Of a stretch of DNA of 64,000 nucleotides, positions 50,536-60,712 are shown piece by piece (positions within the stretch are counted from its first letter, which is position 1; each line of letters opens with the position of its first letter). The notes beneath the pieces were generated by a model, which was not told the origin of the DNA, made no database searches, and saw only the letters and a program-made list of their open reading frames with translations. Source of the stretch: Mediterraneibacter butyricigenes (GTDB lineage: Bacteria > Bacillota > Clostridia > Lachnospirales > Lachnospiraceae); NCBI RefSeq assembly GCF_003574295.1, contig NZ_BHGK01000001.1:1116001-1180000 (forward strand), in the 5' to 3' direction. The position numbers were made by a program, and so were the translations under genes.

Positions 50536-50911
50536 GGTTTTCCCTCCTGTATTATCAACTTGCAATTCATTAAATTTGTTCAGTCATGGAAATCATATGC
50601 TCCGGGGCTTTGGTGCATATTTTTTCCCAATTCGTCATACTGCATTATTATATTATGCTGATTTTTCAATGTCAACCTCTTTTGTCCACTTTCTCGTTTT
50701 TTCTTTGGATTTTGTATATTTTTGCACTTCTTTAGATCCTTATTACCCAGATTTCGTTTTCTTTTCCAGAATTCGCAGCTGAATCTGTGCTATAATTTTT
50801 CTTGGAAATGTTTTTTGTCTTAAATACACTTGTTCTTTTATTCGGAGCAAGACAGGCGTCATTAAGAATTTTCAATTCCAATATCATTATAAATAGAAAG
50901 CAGGTAATTTT
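50536..50911. promoter_or_regulatory. Divergent region between rplM and the GH13 gene
   Basis: This AT-rich region must hold the rplM-rpsI promoter (minus) and the glycosidase promoter (plus). For the plus strand, GCTATAATTTTT near 50790 gives a good -10 (TATAAT). An autoregulatory leader could lie upstream of rplM, as in other Firmicutes, but I could not fold a convincing one. No gene is supported. Confidence 0.45.
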
Positions 50912-52222
50912 ATGTGGGCTTATAACGAAACTTTTTATCAGATCTATCCGATCGGATTCTGCGGCGCACCGGTACAAAACGACGGTCAGTATGTCCCCCG
51001 GATCCGCAAGCTTCTGGACTGGAGCAGTTACCTGGAAAAGCTCGGTATCGGTTCCATCATCCTGAATCCGGTTTTCGAATCCGACAACCATGGTTACGAT
51101 ACCCGGGATTTCACACAGATTGACTGCCGTCTCGGCACAAACGATGATTTCCGGGAAGTCTGTCAGGATCTGCATACACACGGTATCAAAGTCATCCTGG
51201 ACGGAGTATTCAACCATGTGGGACGTGGTTTCTGGGCTTTTCGGGATGTTCAGGAAAAGAAATGGGACTCTCCCTATAAAGACTGGTTCCACATCAGTTT
51301 TGAGGGAAACAGCGCATATAATGACGGATTTTGGTACGATGGCTGGGAAGGACACTTCGAACTGGTCAAATTAAATCTGCAAAATCCACAGGTCGTGGAG
51401 TATCTGCTGGACTGCGTCCGTTTCTGGATCGATACTTTTGAGATTGACGGACTTCGTCTGGACGTTGCTTATAGTCTGGATCACAATTTTATGCGTCGTC
51501 TCCGCTCTTTCTGCGAAGAATTAAAACCAGGCTTTGCTCTGATCGGAGAAGTTCTATTCGGGGACTATAATCTGATCGTTAATGATCAGATGTTACACAG
51601 TTGTACCAATTATGAATGTTATAAAGGCATTTATTCCAGTTTTAACTCCATGAATCTTTTCGAGATCGCCCATTCTTTAAATCGTCAGTATGGCCCGGAA
51701 GACTGGTGCATTTACCGTGGAAAGCACCTGATGAATTTTGTGGACAACCATGATGTCACCCGAATTGCCAGTATTCTGACCAACCCCTCTCATTTACCTC
51801 TGGCTTATGGTCTGCTTTTTGGAATGCCTGGAATCCCCTGCATCTATTATGGCAGTGAATGGGGCGAACCAGGTGTGAAAGCTCCCGATAATGATTATGC
51901 TCTTCGCCCCTGTTTTGATGCTCCAAAGGAAAATGAACTCTCTCACTTTGTCCATCAGCTTATCCAGATCCGCAAGCACAGCGATGCTCTTTGCAATGGC
52001 TCTTACCGAAATGTCCAGATCACCAACCACCAGCTAATCTTTGAACGCCGTACCGATTCCCAGCGAATCCTGGTTGCCATCAATGCCTCTGGCGATTCTT
52101 TCTGGATGAATCACGGAGAACTTCATGGAACATTCCGGGATCTGATTACAGGAAATACCACAGAGCTTCAAGGAGCGATAGAACTCTCTGGATACAGTAT
52201 ACTATATCTGGAGCAGATCTAA
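50912..52222 (+). CDS. GH13 alpha-amylase family glycosidase
   Basis: A 436-residue cytoplasmic enzyme without signal peptide. Conserved regions: DGVFNHVGRGF (region I), GLRLDVAY with the nucleophile Asp (II), LIGEVLFGD with the acid/base Glu (III) and NFVDNHDVTRI with the stabilising Asp (IV). The compact length without an N-terminal starch-binding domain suggests a maltodextrin- or cyclomaltodextrin-type hydrolase acting on imported oligosaccharides; exact substrate is uncertain. A strong terminator follows. Confidence 0.92.
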   Translation: MWAYNETFYQIYPIGFCGAPVQNDGQYVPRIRKLLDWSSYLEKLGIGSIILNPVFESDNHGYDTRDFTQIDCRLGTNDDFREVCQDLHTHGIKVILDGVFNHVGRGFWAFRDVQEKKWDSPYKDWFHISFEGNSAYNDGFWYDGWEGHFELVKLNLQNPQVVEYLLDCVRFWIDTFEIDGLRLDVAYSLDHNFMRRLRSFCEELKPGFALIGEVLFGDYNLIVNDQMLHSCTNYECYKGIYSSFNSMNLFEIAHSLNRQYGPEDWCIYRGKHLMNFVDNHDVTRIASILTNPSHLPLAYGLLFGMPGIPCIYYGSEWGEPGVKAPDNDYALRPCFDAPKENELSHFVHQLIQIRKHSDALCNGSYRNVQITNHQLIFERRTDSQRILVAINASGDSFWMNHGELHGTFRDLITGNTTELQGAIELSGYSILYLEQI

Positions 52223-52232
52223 GCATCCTACC

Positions 52233-52289
52233 AAAACGGCAGTTCCGCCAAAGATACCTTTCATCGTACCTCACGGGAACTGCCGTTTT
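52233..52289 (+). terminator. Terminator after the GH13 gene
   Basis: AAAACGGCAGTTCC (52233-52246) pairs with GGGAACTGCCGTTTT (52275-52289). It lies 11 bases past the stop and, with A- and T-runs on both sides, can work in both directions against the convergent flavin reductase gene. Confidence 0.9.
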
Positions 52290-52379
52290 AAATCTTTTAT
52301 CGCTGTTTCTACTTATAGATTTTTCACGTGCTATATCCGTTCTTTTTCATGTCACAGTCAACGACCGTTTTATCTACAC

Positions 52380-52886
52380 TTACTCTTTCACCAGAACTTT
52401 TGTAATTTCAGCCATATACATGATGTGGTAATCTTTTCCAAGATACCATTTTCCATCATTCTCGGTCTCGTCAAAACATTCCGGTTTCATTTCCTGATGA
52501 TACTGTTTCTTGCAAACAAAAATCATGTCCGCCTCTTCAAATGCGGTCGTACCATCCACATAATAAGGCGTCAGTCCTGCTTCTTTTTCTTTCTCGCAGT
52601 CTTTACCGGATTTGGTACCGCAGATGTTTAATGCCTGACGATAGTCTTCTGAATAGAAGGAAATGGTAAAGGTGTCCTTCTGATCTACAAATTCTTTGGT
52701 ATATCTCTGTGGGCGAATGTATACGGTTGCCACATGTTTGCCCCACATTTCTCCCAGCGCACCCCAGCTTGCCGTCATGGTGTTGTGTGCGTTCTCATCT
52801 CCTGCTGTGATCAGCATCCATTCTTTTCCGATCTTGGTAAATGGATTAAACGCCAGATCTTCAATTTTCACTTCTTTAAATGCCAT
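52380..52886 (-). CDS. Flavin reductase-like (FMN-binding split barrel) protein
   Basis: A 168-residue protein of the flavin reductase-like family: an FMN-binding N-terminal part with LITAGDENAHNTMTASWGAL, VATVYIRPQRYTKEFVDQKD and FTISFYSEDY. The likely role is flavin reduction or binding in an electron-transfer step; partner unknown. It is a single gene between convergent GH13 and tyrS. Confidence 0.85.
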   Translation of the reverse strand: MAFKEVKIEDLAFNPFTKIGKEWMLITAGDENAHNTMTASWGALGEMWGKHVATVYIRPQRYTKEFVDQKDTFTISFYSEDYRQALNICGTKSGKDCEKEKEAGLTPYYVDGTTAFEEADMIFVCKKQYHQEMKPECFDETENDGKWYLGKDYHIMYMAEITKVLVKE

Positions 52887-52987
52887 CCCGTATTCCCTCT
52901 TTCTTTATATTTCTACGTTATGTTTCTGTGTTTTCGTCAGTGTCTTTTCCTGCAATCTACGCATCTTTTCAGATTTTCCAAACAGAA

Positions 52988-54211
52988 TTACTCTGCTACG
53001 ACTTTGCGGAAGTTCTTCTTACCTTTCTTCACAACCACACCGTCTCCGGCAAATACATCTTTCTCAAATATCTGGTAAATGTCTGTGACTTTTTCTCCGT
53101 CTACTGCAACTCCTCCCTGCTGTACTGCACGGCGTGCCTCAGATTTGGACGGGACCAGACCGCTCTTTAACAGAACCGTAAGGATATCAATCTTACCTTC
53201 TGTGAAATCTTCTTCTGTCAGGGCAGCTGTCGGCATGTCTGCTGCATTTCCCTTGCTGAAAAGTGCTCTTGCACTGTCCTGTGCTCTCTGAGCTTCTTCC
53301 TCACCGTGAACCATCTTGGTCAATTCAAATGCCAGGATTTCTTTTGCCTGATTCAACTGACTCCCTTCCCATTTGTCCATCTCGTCGATCTGCTCCAACG
53401 GCAGGAATGTCAGCATGCGGATACATTTCAGAACATCTGCATCTGCGACATTTCTCCAGTACTGATAGAAATCAAAGGGAGAGGTCTTATTCGGATCCAG
53501 CCATACGGCACCCGCCTGTGTTTTTCCCATTTTCTTTCCTTCGGAATTCAGCAGAAGGGTAATGGTCATTGCACTGGCATCTTTTCCCAGTTTCCGGCGG
53601 ATCAGTTCTGTACCTGCCAACATGTTGCTCCACTGGTCATCCCCACCAAACTGCAGGTTACAGCCGTATTTCTGGTATAGTGCGTAGAAGTCATACGCCT
53701 GCATGATCATGTAGTTGAATTCCAGGAAACTTAAGCCCTTTTCCATTCTCTGCTTGTAGCACTCTGCAGTCAGCATACGGTTGACACTGAAATGCGCACC
53801 GACTTCGCGGAGCACTTCCACATAATTCAAATCCAACAGCCAGTCTGCATTATTGACCATCAATGCCTTTCCTTCAGAGAAATCAATGAACCTGCTCATC
53901 TGCTCTTTGAAACAATCGCAGTTGTGCTGAATGGTTTCCGGTGTCATCATCTGGCGCATATCACTTCTTCCGGACGGATCTCCGACCATACCGGTTCCTC
54001 CACCGATCAGGGCGATCGGCTTGTTGCCTGCCATCTGCAGACGTTTCATCAGACAAAGGGCCATGAAATGTCCTACATGGAGGCTGTCTGCGGTCGGGTC
54101 AAACCCAATATAAAAGGTTGCTTTCCCATTGTTGATCAGGTCTGAGATCAGGTCTTCATCTGTCACCTGGGCGATCAGCCCTCTCGCCTTTAACTCTTCG
54201 TATAAAGTCAT
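52988..54211 (-). CDS. tyrS: Tyrosyl-tRNA synthetase
   Basis: A 407-residue class I synthetase. The HIGH-like motif is in [15 protein letters not shown] (near residue 44), the tyrosine pocket in [20 protein letters not shown] and GGDDQWSN, and the KMSKS-like loop in [14 protein letters not shown]-terminal S4 RNA-binding domain ends [20 protein letters not shown]. Expression is controlled by the T-box leader directly upstream. Confidence 0.97.
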   Translation of the reverse strand: MTLYEELKARGLIAQVTDEDLISDLINNGKATFYIGFDPTADSLHVGHFMALCLMKRLQMAGNKPIALIGGGTGMVGDPSGRSDMRQMMTPETIQHNCDCFKEQMSRFIDFSEGKALMVNNADWLLDLNYVEVLREVGAHFSVNRMLTAECYKQRMEKGLSFLEFNYMIMQAYDFYALYQKYGCNLQFGGDDQWSNMLAGTELIRRKLGKDASAMTITLLLNSEGKKMGKTQAGAVWLDPNKTSPFDFYQYWRNVADADVLKCIRMLTFLPLEQIDEMDKWEGSQLNQAKEILAFELTKMVHGEEEAQRAQDSARALFSKGNAADMPTAALTEEDFTEGKIDILTVLLKSGLVPSKSEARRAVQQGGVAVDGEKVTDIYQIFEKDVFAGDGVVVKKGKKNFRKVVAE

Positions 54212-54293
54212 TTTTTTGCTCTCCTTTTTTGAATCTTATCTTTTATTTTTCCGAGGTTTGAAATGTATGCAAGCTCAGGTGGATAATGAAAAA

Positions 54294-54610
54294 CGCCCTT
54301 AAAGTCCCAAGACTTTAAGGGCGAATGTCTCTTTCGCGGTACCACCTTAATTCACTGACTGTTTATGATCATCTGTCTCATTCTTTATGATGATCACTCA
54401 GTCTGCCTCTGTCGACAGCTATCACTGTCCTGGCTGGTATAACGTCCGCCACCACGTCGCAGCCTACTCAGAACTTCTTTCACTTCGGTACGATGCTCCG
54501 AGATGTATTCACAGATCCGAATTCCTCTACGCCTCTCACCAACCGGCAACTCTCTGTCTGGTTCTATGACCTGCTACTCTTTCTCTTCCTTGCATTTCTC
54601 AACTCTGTAC
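54294..54610 (-). promoter_or_regulatory. T-box riboswitch leader of tyrS
   Basis: On the minus strand the T-box sequence AAGGTGGTACCGCG (within 54335-54349) is followed by a strong terminator stem CGCCCTTAAAGTC/GACTTTAAGGGCG (54294-54323) and T residues. A GAATACATC segment near 54507 offers a TAC (Tyr) specifier in the expected 5' domain. Uncharged tRNA-Tyr binding would open the terminator and allow tyrS transcription. The exact 5' limit is approximate. Confidence 0.92.
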
Positions 54611-54654
54611 CCTATAGTACATGATTTCCATTTGTATTGTCAAGACCTCCGAAC

Positions 54655-55440
54655 TTATTTTCTTCCTTTGTTCTCGCCAGATTGACTGGCTGAAGTTTCC
54701 GAATCCTTATACTCAATCTCCATCAGCATCAGCCCATGCGGAGGCGCTGTCACTCCTGCGGATTTTCGATTCTTCGCTTCCAGAATCTCTTTTACCTGTT
54801 CCGGTGTATAGAAGCCCCGTCCGACTCTCAGCAGGGTTCCGACAATGATCCGCACCATATTGTAGAGAAACCCATTCCCCCGGATGCGAAACGTAATCTG
54901 ATCGCCTTTCGTCAGAACTTCCAGACTGTATACCGTCCGCACCGTATCTTCTACATTGGTCCGAATATTGCAGAAGCTGACGAAATCATGAGTTCCTTCC
55001 AGGTAGGACGCCGCTTTTCGCATTGTCTCAATATCCAGCGGATAGGACACAAAATAATTGGTCAGACGTCTGGTCGGATCCGGAATTCTGGTATGAATCA
55101 CATGATATTCATAAGTCTTGCTCACATCCTGATATCTGGGATGCCAGTCAAGAGGTACTTCATCCGAAGCCACCACCACAATATCCTCCGGAAGCCTCTG
55201 ATTCAGTGCATAGGAAAATCGTTCCGGCGGAATGGTGGATTCTGTATCAAACACTGCCACATTTCCCAGCGCATGTACACCGGAATCTGTCCGGCTTGCC
55301 CCGATCACCGCTGTTTCCACCTTCGTCAGCTTCGTGATTGCCTTATTCAATACTTCCTCGATGGTGATCCCGTTTGGCTGGATCTGCCATCCACAGTAAT
55401 TGGTGCCGTCATATGCCACCCGTAACCTGATTCGTTTCAT
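54655..55440 (-). CDS. truA: tRNA pseudouridine synthase A
   Basis: A 261-residue enzyme that makes pseudouridine at positions 38-40 of tRNA anticodon arms. The catalytic Asp is in GASRTDSGVHALG (near residue 52). RLRVAYDGTNYCGWQIQPNG at the start and FRIRGNGFLYNMVRIIVGTL later are family hallmarks. It ends about 45 bases before the tyrS T-box leader and follows the ecf genes on the same strand. Confidence 0.96.
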   Translation of the reverse strand: MKRIRLRVAYDGTNYCGWQIQPNGITIEEVLNKAITKLTKVETAVIGASRTDSGVHALGNVAVFDTESTIPPERFSYALNQRLPEDIVVVASDEVPLDWHPRYQDVSKTYEYHVIHTRIPDPTRRLTNYFVSYPLDIETMRKAASYLEGTHDFVSFCNIRTNVEDTVRTVYSLEVLTKGDQITFRIRGNGFLYNMVRIIVGTLLRVGRGFYTPEQVKEILEAKNRKSAGVTAPPHGLMLMEIEYKDSETSASQSGENKGRK

Positions 55441-55507
55441 GATTCCTTCCTTTGTATCCGATCATTCTCCGAATACTCCACCTGTATTCTTCTGTTTCTC
55501 TGTCTTC

Positions 55508-56332
55508 CTAAAAGATCCACAGATGAATCGGCAGTATCCGACCGCCTGCTGCCATCGCGATAAAAAACAAAATTGTAATCGCGTAAGCTGCCCGGTCACG
55601 CGACTCATACACCAGCGGTTTCATCTTCGTCCGACCTTCTCCTCCGCGGTAACATCTGGACTCCATCGCCATAGCCAGATCATTAGCCCGACGGAACGCC
55701 GACACGAACAACGGTACCAGAATCGGCACCATACTTTTCATTTTCTGGATCATATTTCCGGATTCCAGATCTGCTCCTCTGGCAATCTGCGCCTTCATGA
55801 TCTTATCCGTCTCTTCCAGCAGGATCGGGATAAATCGAAGGGCAATGGACATAATCATTGCGATCTCATGTACCGGAACTCTGATCTTGTTCAGCGGATT
55901 CAACAGCGTCTCAATCCCGTCTGTCAATGCATTTGGGGTAGTGGTAAATGTCATCAGCGAGGATCCTGCAATCAGATAAATCAGCCGGATCGACATATAT
56001 ACCGCGGTGCGAAGTCCTTTTTCTGTGATCGTGAAGACCCAGAAATGAGCCAGCACGGCACCGCCCTGTGTGAAAAACAGATTCATCACGCCTGTAAAAA
56101 GCAAGAGAATCAGAACCGGTTTCAGTCCTCGTATGATAAAGGATGCCGGCACTTTTGACAATGTAATCACTGCCACCAGAAAAATGGTTGCCAGCAAATA
56201 TCCGGTCACATTGTTCTGAACAAACAGCGAGATCAGGAATATCAGGGTACATACGATTTTGACCCTGGGGTCTAATTTATGCAAAATGCTGTCCACCGGA
56301 TAATACTGTCCGATTGTAATCTCTCTAACCAT
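55508..56332 (-). CDS. ecfT: Energy-coupling factor transporter transmembrane protein EcfT
   Basis: A 274-residue membrane protein with about five to six helices and the two coupling-helix motifs with A-R-(G/S): IARGADLESGNMIQKMKSMV and SRCYRGGEGRTKMKPL. It couples ATP hydrolysis by EcfA1/A2 to vitamin or metal S-components encoded elsewhere. It overlaps ecfA2 by 8 bases. Confidence 0.95.
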   Translation of the reverse strand: MVREITIGQYYPVDSILHKLDPRVKIVCTLIFLISLFVQNNVTGYLLATIFLVAVITLSKVPASFIIRGLKPVLILLLFTGVMNLFFTQGGAVLAHFWVFTITEKGLRTAVYMSIRLIYLIAGSSLMTFTTTPNALTDGIETLLNPLNKIRVPVHEIAMIMSIALRFIPILLEETDKIMKAQIARGADLESGNMIQKMKSMVPILVPLFVSAFRRANDLAMAMESRCYRGGEGRTKMKPLVYESRDRAAYAITILFFIAMAAGGRILPIHLWIF

Positions 56333-57173
56333 GAATACTCCTCATTATCTCTGTTGCTGCTTCTTCTATCGTTGTTGCATCTGTTTTTACGTTCATTCCA
56401 TGTTCCGCCAGCGCATGCATGATGTAAGTCACCTGCGGCGCCGCCAGCCCGATTTCTTCCAGTTCTTTATAATGGGCAAACACTTCCTTCGGTGTCCCGT
56501 CAAACGCCTTTTTCCCATGATCCATAACCACCAGACGATCCACATATTTTGCCACGTCTTCCATACTGTGAGAAACCAGCACGACCGTCATGCCGGTCTT
56601 TTCTTTCAGTTCTGCGATCTGATCCAGAATGTCATCCCGGCCCTTCGGATCCAATCCTGCCGTCGGCTCATCCAGAATCATCACCCTGGGCTTCATGGCC
56701 AGGATTCCGGCAATCGCTACTCTTCGTTTCTGTCCGCCGGACAGTTCAAAAGGCGAATCTTTATAGGCACTTTCCGGAAATCCTACCAGTTCCAGTGCCT
56801 CTCTTGCCCGCGCCTCGCATTCTTCCGGCGACAGCCCCTGATTCTTCGGCCCGAAACATACGTCCGTCAGCACATCCACCTCAAATAACTGATGCTCCGG
56901 ATACTGGAAAACCAGGCCCACCTGGGTACGCAGTTTTTTCATGTTGTACCCAACCTGATAAATATTTTCCCCTTCATAGTACAGCGCACCTTCCGTGGCT
57001 TTTAAAAGACCGTTCATATGCTGGATCAGCGTCGATTTCCCCGATCCGGTATGACCGATGATCCCCACGAAGGACCCCTGCGGGATCTCCAGACTCACAT
57101 CATCCAGTGCCGCCTTTTCATAGGCCGTTCCCGGACTGTATTTATAACTGATATGCTCTAATTTTATCGACAT
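56325..57173 (-). CDS. ecfA2: ECF transporter ATPase EcfA2
   Basis: A 282-residue ABC ATPase. Walker A is [19 protein letters not shown]-loop [11 protein letters not shown], signature [13 protein letters not shown], Walker [15 protein letters not shown], switch [10 protein letters not shown]. The H-T in Walker A and the EHQLFE Q-loop mark the A2 subunit. Its start overlaps the end of ecfA1. Confidence 0.95.
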   Translation of the reverse strand: MSIKLEHISYKYSPGTAYEKAALDDVSLEIPQGSFVGIIGHTGSGKSTLIQHMNGLLKATEGALYYEGENIYQVGYNMKKLRTQVGLVFQYPEHQLFEVDVLTDVCFGPKNQGLSPEECEARAREALELVGFPESAYKDSPFELSGGQKRRVAIAGILAMKPRVMILDEPTAGLDPKGRDDILDQIAELKEKTGMTVVLVSHSMEDVAKYVDRLVVMDHGKKAFDGTPKEVFAHYKELEEIGLAAPQVTYIMHALAEHGMNVKTDATTIEEAATEIMRSIHG

Positions 57174-58009
57174 AATGCTTCCACCAATTCTTCCGTTCTT
57201 AAGATGCCATCCGGTAATTCCAGTCCCCGCCGCTTCAATTCATAGGCAAGCATGGTCACCTGCGGCACATCCAGACGATATTTCTTCAATGTATCGACCT
57301 GACTGAAAATCTCCCGCGGCGTTCCTTCCATCACCACATGTCCCTGATCCATCACATAGATCTTATCTGCGTCCACCACTTCTTCCATATAGTGTGTGAT
57401 CAGGATCACCGTCATGTGCTTGCGCTCCCGTAAAAGCTGTACCGTCTTCAGCACTTCCTTACGTCCGTTCGGATCCAGCATGGCGGTAGGCTCATCTAGC
57501 ACAATACATTTTGGCTCCATCGCAATCACTCCCGCAATCGCTACTCTCTGCTTCTGTCCTCCAGACAGTTTGTTCGGAGATTCCTTACGATGTTCATACA
57601 TTCCCACCGCTTTCAGGCTTTCCTTCACACGATTCCAGATTTCTTTGGTGGGAACCCCCAGATTTTCCGGTCCAAATCCTACATCTTCTTCCACAATGGT
57701 TCCGATGATCTGGTTGTCGGGGTTCTGGAATACCATTCCCGCACTCTGCCGGATATTCCACAGTTCTTCCATCTGTCGGGTATCTTTTCCGTCCACCCAC
57801 ACTGCACCTTCTGTAGGGGAGAGAAGTACATTCAGATGCTTCGCGAAGGTGGATTTCCCGGAGCCATTATGCCCCAGCACAGCGATAAACTGCCCTTCCT
57901 CCGCATCAATATCCACGTGATCAATGGCGCGGTGTGTCCCAGTCACATTACCCTCTTCATCCCGTTTCACATATTCATAAACCAGATCTTCTGATTGTAC
58001 CATTTTCAT
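57164..58009 (-). CDS. ecfA1: ECF transporter ATPase EcfA1
   Basis: A 281-residue ABC ATPase. Walker A is [19 protein letters not shown]-loop [11 protein letters not shown], signature [13 protein letters not shown], Walker [17 protein letters not shown], and [11 protein letters not shown]. The PDNQ Q-loop marks the A1 subunit. The start at 58009 follows CAGGAG; the upstream in-frame extension lacks a ribosome site. It heads the ecfA1-ecfA2-ecfT-truA gene group. Confidence 0.95.
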   Translation of the reverse strand: MKMVQSEDLVYEYVKRDEEGNVTGTHRAIDHVDIDAEEGQFIAVLGHNGSGKSTFAKHLNVLLSPTEGAVWVDGKDTRQMEELWNIRQSAGMVFQNPDNQIIGTIVEEDVGFGPENLGVPTKEIWNRVKESLKAVGMYEHRKESPNKLSGGQKQRVAIAGVIAMEPKCIVLDEPTAMLDPNGRKEVLKTVQLLRERKHMTVILITHYMEEVVDADKIYVMDQGHVVMEGTPREIFSQVDTLKKYRLDVPQVTMLAYELKRRGLELPDGILRTEELVEALCR

Positions 58010-58119
58010 GAATCGTCTGTCTCCTGTCTGTTTCTGATTCTGCCGCTCTCTTCGTATCTGCAACTTCCCTTATCTGTTTTCGCAAGGTTACATTCCTTGT
58101 TTATCTTCTCATTTTCCGA

Positions 58120-59292
58120 TTATGCTCTGGCAATTCCGGTCTCTCTTGCCTTCTTTGCGACCGCCTCTGCTACGGTCTTTGCCACACGCTCGTCAAATAC
58201 ATCCGGAATAATGTATTCTTCGTTAATTTCTTCATCTGTTACGATTTCAGACAGCGCATACACTGCCGCAATCTTCATTTCTTCTGTAATATCGGTTGCT
58301 CTCGCATCCAATGCCCCGCGGAATACGCCCGGGAATACCAGTACGTTATTAATCTGGTTTGGATAATCGGATCTTCCGGTTGCGATCACACGTGCTCCGC
58401 CTTTTTTTGCTTCTTCCGGCATAATCTCCGGGATTGGATTTGCCATAGCAAATACAACGGCATCGTCTGCCATCGTGGATACCATTTCAGCGGTCAGTAC
58501 TCCCGGTGCGGACACACCTACGAACACGTCTCTTCCCTTGATCACTTCTGCAAGGGTTCCATGGATCTGTTCCTTGTTGGTCTTTTCTGCCATCTCTGCC
58601 TGTGCTTCGTTCATCCAGTCTTCTCCCGGTGCCAGAGCTCCGTTCTTATCTACAAGAACCACATCGCCCACACCGATTTCCAGAAGCAGACGGCAAATGG
58701 AAATTCCCGCACTTCCGGCTCCGTTGATCACGACTTTTACATCCTCGATTTTCTTTCCGACACAGCGTAACGCTCCAAGAAGTCCTGCCGATACCACGAT
58801 AGCCGTTCCATGCTGGTCGTCATGGAATACCGGGATATCCAGTTCTTCTTTCAGGCGTCGTTCGATCTCAAAGCAGCGCGGTGCAGAGATATCCTCCAAG
58901 TTGATTCCGCCAAAGGTCGGGGCAATCCGTTTGACCGTCTCTACAATCTCATCTGTATCTTTGGTATCCAGACAAATCGGAAATGCATCAATCCCTGCAA
59001 ATCTCTTAAACAGGATGGATTTTCCTTCCATAACCGGCATGCCGGCTTCCGGTCCGATATCTCCCAGTCCCAGGACTGCGGTTCCATCCGTAACTACTGC
59101 TACCAAATTGCCCTTTGAAGTATATTTATACACATCGTCCCTGTTATCACGGATCTTTCTGCAAGGTTCCGCAACACCCGGAGTATACGCTATACTTAAA
59201 TCTTCTCTGGTCTCTACCTTTGCTTTTGATACAATTTCCAGTTTTCCTTTCTGTGCTTCCAACTGCTCCAGTGCAGCTTTACTGTAATCCAT
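58120..59292 (-). CDS. NAD(P)-dependent malic enzyme
   Basis: A 390-residue enzyme that decarboxylates malate to pyruvate. The N-terminal malic domain contains YTPGVAEPCRKI and TDGTAVLGLGDIGPEAGMPV, the metal site is in FHDDQHGTAIV, and the NAD-binding domain carries INGAGSAGISICRLL. Length fits the short bacterial type. The start at 59292 follows AAAGGATTGGGAG. It stands alone between the ecf group and the cyclophilin gene. Confidence 0.93.
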   Translation of the reverse strand: MDYSKAALEQLEAQKGKLEIVSKAKVETREDLSIAYTPGVAEPCRKIRDNRDDVYKYTSKGNLVAVVTDGTAVLGLGDIGPEAGMPVMEGKSILFKRFAGIDAFPICLDTKDTDEIVETVKRIAPTFGGINLEDISAPRCFEIERRLKEELDIPVFHDDQHGTAIVVSAGLLGALRCVGKKIEDVKVVINGAGSAGISICRLLLEIGVGDVVLVDKNGALAPGEDWMNEAQAEMAEKTNKEQIHGTLAEVIKGRDVFVGVSAPGVLTAEMVSTMADDAVVFAMANPIPEIMPEEAKKGGARVIATGRSDYPNQINNVLVFPGVFRGALDARATDITEEMKIAAVYALSEIVTDEEINEEYIIPDVFDERVAKTVAEAVAKKARETGIARA

Positions 59293-59445
59293 GTTTTCTC
59301 CCAATCCTTTCTGCGTCTATACAACTGTTTAGTGTTTTTCTTCTTACGCTTCCGCTCCATTTCATTTCCCCGGGTTATCCCCGCGAACGCTCCGGAGCTA
59401 TTTACGGTCGAGCTCCTTCAATCATCCCTGCGCTTTTCGCTTCTT

Positions 59446-59964
59446 CTATGCTCTCTCCGGCTCCGGATAAGTCTCTCCGAATGTCTCAACAGTCACTTTC
59501 TTCATTTTCTGTTCTTCCAACGGTCTGTCGCTGAAATCTGTACGAACTGCTGCAATCTTATTCACCACATCCATTCCTTCTGTAATCTTACCAAACGCTG
59601 CATATGCGCCATCCAGATGAGGTGCCTTTTTATGCATGATAAAGAACTGGGATCCTGCTGAATCCGGATGCATAGCGCGTGCCATGGAAAGCACCCCTTC
59701 ATCATGAGCCAGATCATTTGCAAAACCGTTCTGTGAAAATTCTCCCTTAATAGAATATCCCGGGCCACCCATTCCGTTTCCGTTCGGGCATCCTCCCTGG
59801 ATCATAAATCCCGGAATGACGCGATGGAAGATCAGTCCGTCATAGAATCCCTTATTGATCAGTGAAATAAAGTTGTTAACTGTGTTCGGAGCCAGTTCCG
59901 GATACAGTTCTGCTTTCATAACGTCGCCATTCTCCATTTCGATTGTTACTACTGGATTTGCCAT
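59446..59964 (-). CDS. Cyclophilin-type peptidyl-prolyl cis-trans isomerase
   Basis: A 172-residue cytoplasmic cyclophilin. FHRVIPGFMIQGGCPNGNGM carries the catalytic Arg and the Phe/Met/Gln pocket, SMARAMHPDSAGSQFFIM continues the active site, and LDGAYAAFGKITEGMDVV is conserved. No signal peptide. It catalyses proline isomerisation during folding. The gene appears monocistronic. Confidence 0.95.
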   Translation of the reverse strand: MANPVVTIEMENGDVMKAELYPELAPNTVNNFISLINKGFYDGLIFHRVIPGFMIQGGCPNGNGMGGPGYSIKGEFSQNGFANDLAHDEGVLSMARAMHPDSAGSQFFIMHKKAPHLDGAYAAFGKITEGMDVVNKIAAVRTDFSDRPLEEQKMKKVTVETFGETYPEPERA

Positions 59965-60019
59965 TGCTTTTTCCTCTTTTCTTCGTTTTTATTTCTTTAA
60001 ATGTTCGCTCTTTCTTATA

Positions 60020-60712
60020 TTATTTCTGCGTATTCTCAGATTCCTGTTTCTCACTTCTTTCAGAATACGCTCTGCCTTCCATTTTATCGGATTCCCTCAG
60101 ATCCGTCAATCGTATGAGACCGCCTTTTTCTTCCTGTCCGGTCTCCCACAGATCCTTTAACAGGAACTCCGTTTCTTCCCCGTAAGTCGCCACCTGGATT
60201 TTGAACCCGTCCAACGGATCTCCTCCAATTCCTTCTTCATAGCCATAGCACAGAAACCAGTGCCAGATAAAATCTTTGTAGTCCTGATTCCAGTGTCTCA
60301 GCATCAGGTAAGGAACCGGCATCCCCTGATTGATCTGCTCTCTGATAAATACAGCCGCCTCTCTCCAGGTATGATTCCCTGAGAATCCACCGGTTTCGAT
60401 GGTTTCTACCTTACAATCCTCCAGATACCGGTCAAATCCTTCCAGAAACATGGAAAGCTTCTTTACCCCCTGAATACGCGGTCGTAAATAGGGCTTCATT
60501 TTCATGGAGAATGAAATATAATCTTCTTTCGTCATCTCTTCGACATTTCCCGGATACAGTTGTTCCAGCCCTTTATATTTCGCCAGATAAATGCAACTGT
60601 CACAGGCAGTTGCCGCGGCGCATCCGCCCATATACATGACCACATTGCGGAACCACTCCTGATTGCCGCCCACGGCTCCGTCTATGGAAAAATAATTCAG
60701 TTTCCGTTTCAT
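60020..60712 (-). CDS. Unrecognised protein with papain-like Cys/His arrangement
   Basis: A 230-residue soluble protein. YMGGCAAATACDSCIYLAKY near residue 30 has a small-residue/Cys pattern seen at the nucleophile of papain-like enzymes. HWNQDYKDFIWHWFLCYGYE near 143-160 could supply the His. The tail is charged and variable. I cannot name the family, and activity is inference. It overlaps the end of the thioredoxin-reductase-like gene by 4 bases, so they are cotranscribed. Confidence 0.7.
   Translation of the reverse strand: MKRKLNYFSIDGAVGGNQEWFRNVVMYMGGCAAATACDSCIYLAKYKGLEQLYPGNVEEMTKEDYISFSMKMKPYLRPRIQGVKKLSMFLEGFDRYLEDCKVETIETGGFSGNHTWREAAVFIREQINQGMPVPYLMLRHWNQDYKDFIWHWFLCYGYEEGIGGDPLDGFKIQVATYGEETEFLLKDLWETGQEEKGGLIRLTDLRESDKMEGRAYSERSEKQESENTQK

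Noticed and set aside
54387-54685. Short plus-strand ORFs between tyrS and truA
   Set aside because: They lie antisense within the T-box leader, which explains the sequence conservation and structure there.
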